Shown piece by piece: positions 39,201 to 50,516 of a stretch of DNA of 64,000 nucleotides. Within the stretch, counting starts at the first letter, position 1; every line of letters starts with the position of its first letter. Origin of the DNA: Liolophura sinensis (taxonomy: Eukaryota; Mollusca; Polyplacophora; Chitonida; Chitonidae); the NCBI RefSeq assembly GCF_032854445.1, contig NC_088299.1:1589001-1653000 (forward strand), in the 5' to 3' direction. Both the position numbers and the translations under genes were made by a program. The notes under the pieces are model-generated. The model was not told the origin of the DNA and ran no database searches. It saw only the letters and a program-made list of their open reading frames with translations.

Positions 39201-42200
39201 TCGCTCCACTTACCGGTATCAACAACAAATTAAAATCTCGCTCCACTTACCGGTATCAACAACAAATTTAAATCTCGCTCCACATACTGGTATCAACAAC
39301 GAATTAAAATCTCACTCCACTTAAATGTCAAGAATGTGAAACCTAAACCCTGAAACCTACTTAAACAGTTTGTAAAGTTTATTATCTCTTTGATCAATTT
39401 CCAGGAGTTCTATAGAAATTCAATAATCCTCACACAAAGCCCATGACCTTCAAGGATTTTCCAGAGCTGAATATGAGCTTAATATTTATGTTAATCTTGC
39501 AATCAATCTTTCCTACTGCAGGACCATGGCAATCTTAGTGATTAGTTCAAAAAAAAAAATGTGGAAAGTAGCAGCTTCATTTTTGTTTTAATGTGATGTT
39601 CATACATTTTTAAATATTGTTTGAATGTAATGTTTTTCTTACTGCTTTCACAATGTACCCATTAACTGATGGACCAGTGCCTGTCTGTCTTCCTGCCTGT
39701 TTATCTGCCTGTCTGTCTGTCTGTCTGTCGGTCAGTGTGTTTTATATAATATTCAGATTTCTGCCATATTTGGAGAGGTAGCAATCTCTACAGGGAACTG
39801 TTTGTAGTGTTCCTACATTCTAACTTAATTATGTTTTATTTGTTACCTTTGCATGTGCCTTATTTAAACAGCTGTGTGATGAAAAACTGACAATCTAATC
39901 AGGTAAAGGACACCCAGGGTGTAGATGATAAAATGGTAACAAGACCAATATGAATGGGACATATATTTTCTGAACTTGAAACAGACAGCAATAGTCATAC
40001 AGTTGTTCACAATCTAATCCTGACCAGTCTAACCGGGACCTGCCAATAAATCCTGGTGTAATTTTGATGAATACAGCTAAATAGTTTTGAAATATAACAT
40101 TATAGGCAAAATAAGAACAAACAACCCCATGAAGAATTATGCTACATACAGGATAGAGGTCATTATGAAAAGTCTTCACGATTATGACGGGGCGGAGCGA
40201 ATCCGTTTTAGACGACTGATTGGCTATTTCATGGAAAGCCACGCCCTCTCTTCCTGTCACTGGTCTGTCAGTGTGTCAGCCCAACAGCCATTGTTATGTC
40301 ACATGGTCGGTGACCTGTCAATCAATGTCTACTCACTTGGCGCAAGGTTGCTTTGGCTCCGCCCGTACTGTCTTCATATGAAGACGTTTTCTTCATCAAT
40401 AAGTACTTTGGAATTAAAGCCTGTGATTGGCTGAAAACACCATCGACAGCCAATCTGTCGTCTAAGTGATGATCCATGTGTGTGGGTTGGTAGGGAGGGA
40501 GGGAGGGTGGGGGGGTTGTCACAAATGAAAGAGACAATTACATTTAGACAAAACACATCAGGGCAATCCAGAAAAAAAAAGAACAGGCAAAACTGATTTA
40601 ACAATACTTCAAAAATACACATGCATACAAATATGAGCTTGGTATCCAATCAAAACATGCATAAAATATGAGCATATAACATCCACACCTTGGAGGCTTA
40701 ATTGCATGCATTTCAACTGGACGAAATAAGCCTTACTGGAGACAGTATTTTGACATAAACATGTGGACATTATGGCATCCAAATAAACAAACAAGGCTCA
40801 CAGCTCAACTGTCATACAGACAAAAAAGTACCTGTACACAGAAGAGCTAACATACAAGAGGAAATGGTATACACCTGGAAGCCGAACTACATCCCATTCT
40901 CATGCTTCTTTAAATTAACTGTAATTTTAACACAAACGAAATTAAGAGAGAATTAAGAAAAATAATCTCATTTGCAGCTCGCCTGATTAAAGCAAAACGT
41001 ATGTAGAAAGAAGAAATATGTGAAATATCAAATATTCCATTAACTGGCCATGCCAATAGGTCATAAAGTGTAAAGTTACAATTAAGGTATTTGCTAAAAT
41101 GGAAAATACTGAATACACTATTAAGGGTGTTCCCAATAGTATTCTCAAACCAAAATGATCACTGCTTTACATACATAGGACTGATGAGTATTTAAAACAA
41201 ACTCATTACATATATTAACCCTTTTCCCAGCTGGACAACACACTTGCAGGATACACATGCATGTTCATATATATGTATATATATATATAAGTTTACATAA
41301 TGAAACCACTGCTGTATATATCACCTTCACATAAATATAGGGTACTAAAGTTCTGTCAATAAATACCACAAAGTTACTTTATTTCACCTGTTTGCAAGAG
41401 GCTATATGTATAAAAAGAAATATATTTATGAAAAAAATAAAAACAATGCCTACATGTCCCTTTTAATATAGAAAAGCTGTACCCTGAATCACGGGAAAGT
41501 GACATTTAAAACCCAATCAAAACCATGCGTATACCCTGCCGTGTGACTGTCCCAGAGCCAGGATTCTGGGAAGAACTTGCGAACATATGTTGTGACTTCA
41601 GAATCCAAAGAAATAGGGTTCATCAAATCTGATCGTGGCTCCCCTAACATTGGTAGGTCAATGGCTAGAGTTCGGAAATCGCCTGTCAAACACATAATGG
41701 CCACAGATGTACCAGTCTTGAAAACCATCTTTGCAAATGGCAAACCGTCAGGAAAAACAGCCTGAGATGATTTGCTGTCTTACAGAAATTTAAAGATAAT
41801 GACCTCTAAAAATCGAATTAGGCGTCACCAATAGACCACTTAAAACTATGCATAAACATACAGTCATTCATTATTATTTTAGATTTTTGTGAAAAGAGCT
41901 AAAGGCGTTCAAACATTTGAATTCTACAGTGGGCTTATGGACCATACTATCAGAGGTTAGGAACTCAGACATCACAAGATGTTTTCCAATCACCACACTA
42001 AATGTTGCACTAACTCTTTTTACCTATGAGTAAAAGATTACTGAAATAATGTTCCCAAAAATTCCTTCCTTCTTATGATCATCAAGGAAAATAGGTGATT
42101 TGATGACAGAGTTCCTAGATACCGTCAGTATGGCTTGCTTACAGCCTACCATAGTATTCAAATATTTGACTGCCTTTCAACACTCTAACAAAATCTGAAA

Positions 42201-45200
42201 AAATAAATGAAAGTATTTTTACACATAGTTTTCAATTGTCTGTATGATGAACCTTACTTGTTATTTTAGCTTTCGTTTACTTTAAGAACTGTATCTTCAG
42301 TTTTTGGGGTCAGTTATGTAGCAAATCTCCTGTTTTTTGAGCTCAGTAATGTAGCAAATCACCTGTTTTTTGAGCTCAGTGATCTAGCAAATCACCTGTT
42401 CAACCACACAGTTGATACCCAGTTATTTTGTCCACAAATGCAGTCCATGAATGTGGTTTGTCCAAATAGTACTCATTTGTCCTTCTCTGTAACATGTCAC
42501 TACATGTGTTTATGTTCAGATGATGTACTTGTGAAGCAAAGAGGTAGCCAGTTCACAAGCACTTAGGTGCAACTGGATAGCTTTTTACATGGCTTGGTAC
42601 CAACTTGTTTTGGTTAGAAATGGTCCCTTCTGGTCAGTGATGGCCACACATACCTCATTTTCTTCTATTAATTTACAAGGTTTTATCTCAGGGCATATAC
42701 TTCATTTCCTTCTGTTTGCAAGGTTGTATTTCGGGCAATGTACATCATTTTCTTCGGTTTACAGGGTTTTATCTTGGGCCATGTACATCATTTTCTTCTG
42801 TCTACAAGGTTTTATCTCGGGCCATGTGCATAATTTTCTTCTGTTTACAAGGTTTTATCTCGGGCCATGAACATCATTTTCTTCTGTTTACAAGGTTTTA
42901 TCTTGAGCCATGTACAACACTTTCTTTTGTTTACAAGGTTTTATCTCGGGCCATGTACATCATTTCCTTCTGTTTACAGGGTTTTATCTTGGGCCATGTA
43001 CATCATTTTCTTCTGTCTACAAGGTTTTATCTCGGGCCATGTACATCATTTCCTTCTGTTTACAAGGTTTTATCTTGAGCCATGTACAACACTTTCTTTT
43101 GTTTACAAGGTTTTATCTCGGGCCATGTACATCATTTTCTTCTGTCTACAAGGTTTTATCTCGGGCCATGTGCATAATTTTCTTCTGTCTACAAGGTTTT
43201 ATCTCGGGCCATGAACATCATTTTCTTCTGTTTACAAGGTTTTATCTCGGGCCATGTACATCATTTTCTTCTGTCTACAAGGTTTTATCTCGGGCCATGT
43301 ACATCATTTTCTTCTGTCTACAGGGTTTTATCTTGGGCCATGTACATCATTTTCTTCTGTCTACAAGGTTTTATCTCGGGCCATGTGCATAATTTTCTTC
43401 TGTCTACAAGGTTTTATCTCGGGCCATGAACATCATTTTCTTCTGTTTACAAGGTTTTATCTCGGGCCATGTACATCATTTTCTTCTGTCTACAAGGTTT
43501 TATCTCGGGCCATGAACATCATTTTCTTCGGTTTACAGGGTTTTATCTCGGGCCATGAACATCATTTTCTTCGGTTTACAGGGTTTTATCTCGGGCCATG
43601 TACATCATTTTCTTCTGTCTACAAGGTTTTATCTCGGGCCATGAACATCATTTTCTTCGGTTTACAGGGTTTTATCTCGGGCCATGTACATCATTTTCTT
43701 CTGTCTACAGGGTTTTATCTTGGGCCATGTACATCATTTTCTTCTGTCTACAAGGTTTTATCTCGGGCCATGTGCATAATTTTCTTCTGTCTACAAGGTT
43801 TTATCTCGGGCCATGAACATCATTTTCTTCTGTTTACAAGGTTTTATCTCGGGCCATGTACATCATTTTCTTCTGTCTACAAGGTTTTATCTCGGGCCAT
43901 GAACATCATTTTCTTCGGTTTACAGGGTTTTATCTCAGGCCATGTACATCATTTTCTTCTATTCACAAGGTTTTTATCACTGGAAGTGTTATCCATGACA
44001 GTAACAAAACATAGTTCATCTATTCTAGATTCCAAAACAATATTTAATGGTAGCAGATTCACCAATCAGAAATTCTCAAGGTCGAAACTTACAAATAAAA
44101 TGATAAATTACTGTCCCTGCAAACGAAATTTGACATCAACACACACAACCCCAAAAATGGTCCATACTAAGTAGACAAAAACAAAATCCGGAGACAATAT
44201 ACTTCATAACAGACAAGAGCTTAACGCTGACTTACTGTAATACTACAGGGTACACACAGTGTGACCAACACAACAATCCCCCCTTGAACACCCACTTCCA
44301 TAGACACAATTCCAACTCTGCATGCGCCCTGAACACTAATAAACAATCAGACATAATATACCCGGCCACTTTCTCGTCCCAAAGTAAGGACTCAGGAAAA
44401 AATGTCCGCACATGCACTACAGGTGCTGTGCCCACAACCCCTGAGGTTGGGGCAGATGGAATTCTTCCCTGAGTTCTCATAAATAAAATTGGATCTACAA
44501 AAAAGAAGCAGAGGTTCATCTTTTTTTTTTTTCTTAATATCCAGCACTCTGCTCGCCGCTATATAGTTACCCATCTGCAGAATCAAGCTGCCACCTAGAT
44601 TGCATCTATTTCTACAAAAGATTGTTTAGAGAAGTCAGCATGCCATGCACATTATAATATGTTAACAAAACTTGTACCCTGCAATGGAATCATCCCATAT
44701 CCAAGATTCAGGAAAGAATTTGCGAACATAAACTTCCTCAGTCGCAGAGGCATCTACTTCCTTTCCTCTGCGAGCCGTGGGAGGAAACTGCCCTCCCCGA
44801 GCCATATCAAACATCACTGGAAATGGACCTACAGTATGAACATAGAAAATCTCAGCCCCTCTTGTCACTTTCGAGAAAAATAGTAAATCTTTGGGTGTGC
44901 GTATATGTCATTTATTTGATTGTTACTGAATGGCATTTTTAAATATCTACTGATAATCTTCCACATGGGAAAGTTGGTCTCTTGGCAGTCACATATGCAG
45001 TTGCCTCTACATAACACCATGCTCAGTTCGGTTTATATGTCTTATCCTGATTGTCAGCTGTCATCAAAGTACAATACAGCAACTCTTCTACAAAGCTACT
45101 GTACAAAGCAATTAACAGGAAATAATTTAATATAGAATTTTAAGACTAAGATGAACTCTGGCAACGATTTTATATTTCGGTACTATCTAAGACCATTTCC

Positions 45201-48200
45201 ATTCTTGAAAATGATTTAGCAGACAACCACTTGGGCCAGAACAAGCGCCACTATCTTGTATATGTACATAATGTAACAGAAAAATGTGTATGTATTAATT
45301 GATTTGAGGTTGTGAATCTGTGGTGTTTGACTTCTTCTGTAACAGTACTGAAGTCATCTGTTCAAACAACGATGAGTAAGACCACCATTAAGGATACCTG
45401 CATGGAAAAAAACCTCTGCTTAAATAGCAAAAATTAGTTAGGGTCTACGTGTGGCTTCAAAAGAGAAATGGTTAGCATGATCGCGCTCTGTCAAGACTGT
45501 GAAAGTAGTTAGCAGGAAAGCCTTTAGTATATATCGGGTGGGCATAAAAAAATGGGCTGTACTTTGACACTCGACATCTCCGAAATTCTCTTACTTCAGC
45601 TTGTAAAAATTTACACACCCAAAGCCATTATGTCCTAAGTATACAGACCAAATTTCTATTTCATCCTTTAAAATTTCTGTTGATGGGAACAAAATCCAAA
45701 CAGAGTCAAAAATGCATGTTCCAGACATTTCAAAATGATGTTCTACGTTGTTTTACTTGAAAAGATGATCAAATGGTCCTCCATCTTCCCGGTAGACGGT
45801 GCGAAAATGTTTCTTCCATGAGCTGATTGAGTCCCGAATCTCCTTAAGAGTAATTTTTTTCCAGCAGGCCTTGATGCGTGTCACACAGGTGCAGTGCGCA
45901 CTCTACTCAGGACACCTGACAGGTGATGCAATGTGGGTCACCAGAACGTGCGTTTTTGAGGCTATGTTTTCATTTTAACCCTGTGTGCAGACTACTGGAA
46001 CTATGATCATCATCATGCATTTGAATGTCTAAAGTTTGAAAGGGTTTAAACAAAGGAAAGTGGAGCAATGCAGCATCAAAGTACGGCCCATTTTTTTATG
46101 CCCACCCGATATAATATGTGGCTGATAACAAACATGTAGGCTCAAACCATATACTCTTCCATAATGGTATGCAATGTTAAGACAAATACTAGAATGAAAC
46201 ATAAAAAAAAATGGGCAAATTAGCTTCACTGACCTGGAAAAAAAATGATTCTATCAATAATGGTTCTTAATGGCAACATGGAAATGTTTTACCAAGGCTT
46301 GTTGATGCTTCACAAAGCTGAAAAAGAATTAAACTGGCTTCACCTAATACACCACGAACAACAATTAATGCGTTAAAAATAATTATTACATGACAAGTCC
46401 ACAGTAAAACAACTAATGAATCGACAGATTACGGAAATCATTACGCTACATATGGTTCTTGCAAAAACTGAGATCTTAATATTCTTAGCAAATATTGGGC
46501 ACGTTATGTAAAACCAACCTGTTCCTATCCAGACTGTCACTGAAGAGCAGCAATCATACACTGGTGTACATGCAGTGCTACAGGAAGTATAGGAAATCTT
46601 ACATGCTCAATGCATGCACTGTTTTGTTTTCCAATGAACCAAATGTCCAACATGAAACTTGATGACAGGTGATAGTGCAAACATTAACAACACGGTGACT
46701 TTCTGAAGTAGATGTGATATCAAAGTTTGATGAGAACAGGGAGACGAGTGAAATTAGGATGATTTACTGCCAATGGTTAATGGGATTACATGAATATGAA
46801 AGCACTACGTTAAGAATCTACCGAGTTCTCTCCCACTGCCAGGTCAATGTCATTGGTGAAATTCTAACTTCACTGGGGAAAATGCCGGGTGGGAAAGTAC
46901 CTAAAACAATGAGCAACTCCACATGAACGTGTTTACTCTATCATGAGGTTGACTATTCATAAAACATTCGAAAACTTCACGTATGTGAATGTCAAAATAA
47001 ATGAATGGTAAGGAACACAGCAATGTTCAGTGTCACATTTACTAAGAATCTATCATCGGGGATAAACTGGTAATTTCATGTTTGAAACACGATCCCACAT
47101 ACATAGATATAAATGAAAGCCTCAATTGACTTCCTTAATCGAAATATGCAAATGTGTGTGAAATGGCAAAATTCTAACTCCAGGGTACAACATCCAAATC
47201 CCACTGTACAGGATTCATGCATATCTGAGCATATTTCAAATATTATTATTATTGCACCGCTGGAATTCCATTTCATGACTTTTGATGAAATACATGAAAA
47301 TTAAAGCCGAGGTAAAACTGTTAAAGCTGAGGTAAAACTGTTAAAGCCGAGGTAAAACTGCAACATGTTCGAAACAGAACCTCACATGACTGGCCTAGAC
47401 ACGCTGGCTTTAAGTCACTTTTCATTCAACACAAATCTTAAAATAGAACACATTTATACAAACTATACTTTAAATGAAAGAACTATACAAACTGTGTGGA
47501 ATTCTATTATTATTTTTTTTTCATTTTTTAAAAGTTTTCTTAAGAGAGAAAAACGGTTTTAAGTATCAGTATTTTCTACAAAATCTGCCGATTCGAGGCA
47601 CATTGATAGTCCTGACATGTCTAAGGCTTGTCCAATCAAACGCCTCCTTTCCTTCTCTTGAATATTCATAGTCACGTCAAGGTGCTAAATATTTTACTCT
47701 TACCATATGATGAACGTGCTTTTCCAGTCTCAGCTAAATACGTATGTATATCGTGGTAATCATGGATTTTAAGGTGTGTTAAAGCCAACTCTCAACTGGC
47801 TGTTGTCTGCCAAACTGTGTCTGGAATGTTATGTCCTGAAGAGCTACTGAGCAAAGCTAAGCACGATGACGTATGTAATCTGTACAAATAGCAGCGTAAA
47901 GGAGACATCTAAGTCTTCGATGTTTAACTATTAAATACTCAAATAACAAGCCCCGCAGACAGAAAATTTAGATATTTTATTTAACTTTAAATGTAGATCT
48001 TTCATTTAAGGAGATTGTATAAATGTGTTCTTTTCTTCTAAACTGGAAGCTGTTTCAGGCTACAAAAATACTTAGAACCAAGCATTATATAGTGTTTAGA
48101 TCTTAAATCTGATAAATGAAAAAAAAGTTTAATGCGGGACAATGAAAGATAACCTCTGCTGGTAAAAACATAAAAATGACGACTGAAAAACAAGGACATT

Positions 48201-50477
48201 TTAACAGTATTAATCAAGAGCCGCAGAATAACAAAGGGTAGAGCCCAAAGAGGAACAGCTGAGAAGACGCATTGCCGTATTAGAACTACAGTCAAGGGTA
48301 AAATGAAAATGCAGGAAAAACGAAAAGTGATACAGAGTGTTTGGACACAAAATTATAAAACAACATCAACCACAGAATGCTGGGATTAGCGCATGAAGGG
48401 AGCTAAGGTTGTCATTCAGACGGAAAGCTCTACCCTGCCACTGCTGAGTCCCACAGCCAGCTCTCTGGAAAGAACTTCCGCACATATAGCTCTGTTTGCT
48501 GCACTCCACCTCCAGTGCTGTCAGTCTTTAGGAAAACCAAATCAGGTACAGCAGCCTCCATAATGTCGCCATCAAATGCTATTATTTCTGAAATGCAGGA
48601 TTAATGTAGTAGAAGTACTGCTAGTCAGATGTAAGACAGCTTAACAAACCTGCATGGGGTCATAGGTGATTTCTGACCTAAGACAAGTGTCTCAGCCAGT
48701 ATGTCATGAACACCGTTTCTTTTCGCAGTCTGGCTCAGTGAACAAAATCAGATACTGGATACTGTGTGAACGGATCTGCGAATGTAGGTATCTTAATTAC
48801 CAATTAATTCAGTTTCAATTCAATGCAATGTACCACTTTGAAACAATTCTGGAAAACTATTAAAGTCCAAATCATTTGACCAAAAACAGCAAGAATTATG
48901 GTCAAATTGGATGAAGGGGTCCAAAACTCCCACTTGTTTTGTAACATGTCATAATGAAGCCATGTGCCAACTTCCAATTCAACGCCACACACTGTTAAAA
49001 AAGTCTGAAAAACTCTTCAAGTTCAAACGGCCATAATTAAATTGTCCAAATGGGACATATGCGTTGATCTGGAACTCAAACTTTGTATGTAACGTTTGTA
49101 AGTCTCAATTCAATACGATGAACTGTTTCAAAAAGTCTGGAAAACTAGTATAAATGACAAAACTTTCCCGACTCTGCTGGTAATGGTAAGGGCCTAATGG
49201 TAGCGGCCTAATGGTAGGGTAATGGTAGGGGCCTATGAGTAGGGTAATGGTAAGGGCCTAATGGTAGGGTAATGGTAGGGGCCTAACGGTTGGGTAATGG
49301 TAGGGGCCTAAGGGTAGTGTAATGGTAGGGGCCTAACGGTTGGGTAATGGTAGGGGCCTAAGGGTAGGGTAACGGTAGGAGCCTACAGGTTGGGTAATGG
49401 TAGGGGCCTAAGGGTAGGGTAATGGTAGGGGCCTAATGGTAGGGTAATGGTAGGGGGCTAAGGGTAGGGTAATGGTAGGGGCCTAATGGTAGGGTAATGG
49501 TAGGGGCCTAAGGGTAGGGTAATGGTAGGGGCCTAATGGTAGGGGTCTTATGGTAGGGTAATGGAAGAGTCGAAATGCAGGTCATATTGAAGGAGATACT
49601 GTTATTAGTTTGACAGTCCCAAACATTTCTGTATTACCCAGCAAAATTTCTTCATCTATTTGATTGGTGTTTTACGCCTTACTCAAGAATACTTTCACTT
49701 ATATGGTGGCGGCAAGCATTATGCTGGGAGGAAACATGGACAGAACCTGTGGGGAAAAAACTGAGGACAATACGCAGTTAATGACACACTTTCCCATGTA
49801 TGGCCAGAGAGGAAACTGGCATGAGCTGGACACAGAAAAAACACTGGTGAAAATGTATGTAGGTAAGCTTTGAGTTTTAGGTTGTGTCCCCTGGGCACCT
49901 TGGTGAGAGACTCAGGAGTTGTGCTGCGCTTGCATGCTCTGCACCTCATCCAAAGAGGCCTTCTCGGGGAGCGACTCATGAGTTGTACAGTGCTCACATG
50001 CTCAGCACCCTTGCCACAGAGGCCCCCTTGGTGAGAGGCTCAGGAGTTGTACTGCGCTTGCATGCTCTTGCACCTCATCCAAACAGGTCCCCTTGGAGAG
50101 CGTCTCACGAGTTGTACTGCGCTCTCACACTCAGCACCTTTGCCACAGAGGGCCCCTTGGTGAGAGGCTCAGGAGTTGTACTGCGCTTGCATGCTCTGCA
50201 CCTCATCCAAATAGGTCCCCTGGGAGAGCGACTCACGAGTTGTACTGCGTGCTCACACTCAGCACCCTTGCCACAGAGGCCCCCTTGGTGAGAGGCTCAG
50301 GAGTTGTACTGCGCTTGCATGCTCTGTTTTACATGACATACTGACTTTACATAGAGAAAATCTGTATACCTGAATGCCAGAATGTATCATCTTTAGTTAC
50401 GACCTGTAGGAAAAAATCTGTTTACATTTGTGCAATGTGAAATCACACAACAAAGGAATCAATGTATATCTACTCAC

Positions 50478-50516
<39 letters not shown>

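Larger units (their letters stand above)
37999..39876. mobile_element. foldback-type element: about 386-bp inverted arms around a 37-bp satellite
   Basis: Left arm 37999-38384 and right arm 39490-39876 are reverse complements over almost all their length (for example CAGCTGTTTAAATAAGGCAC). The 1.1-kb centre holds a worn SINE and the 37-bp tandem array. No transposase is seen. Long arms with a tandem core suggest a foldback element; a local inverted duplication is the alternative. Confidence 0.75.
44829..48433 (-). other. intron between bait exons A and B
   Basis: Holds the mariner-like MITE and a short 20-bp repeat. I looked for further VR-x-FFPES copies here and between 36 and 41.5 kb and found none. 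Confidence 0.6.

Noticed and set aside
35470-39325. CRISPR-like regular repeats
   Set aside because: Units are directly adjacent without unique spacers and the DNA is animal; these are minisatellites.
36000-41500. Search for a fifth alternative bait exon
   Set aside because: No further VR-x-FFPES-type segment on the - strand in this large intron or between 45 and 48.4 kb.
43254-44174. 306-codon open frame on the + strand ([18 protein letters not shown]...)
   Set aside because: It is the 43-bp satellite read through; neighbouring frames are open too, and it lies antisense in a TEP intron.
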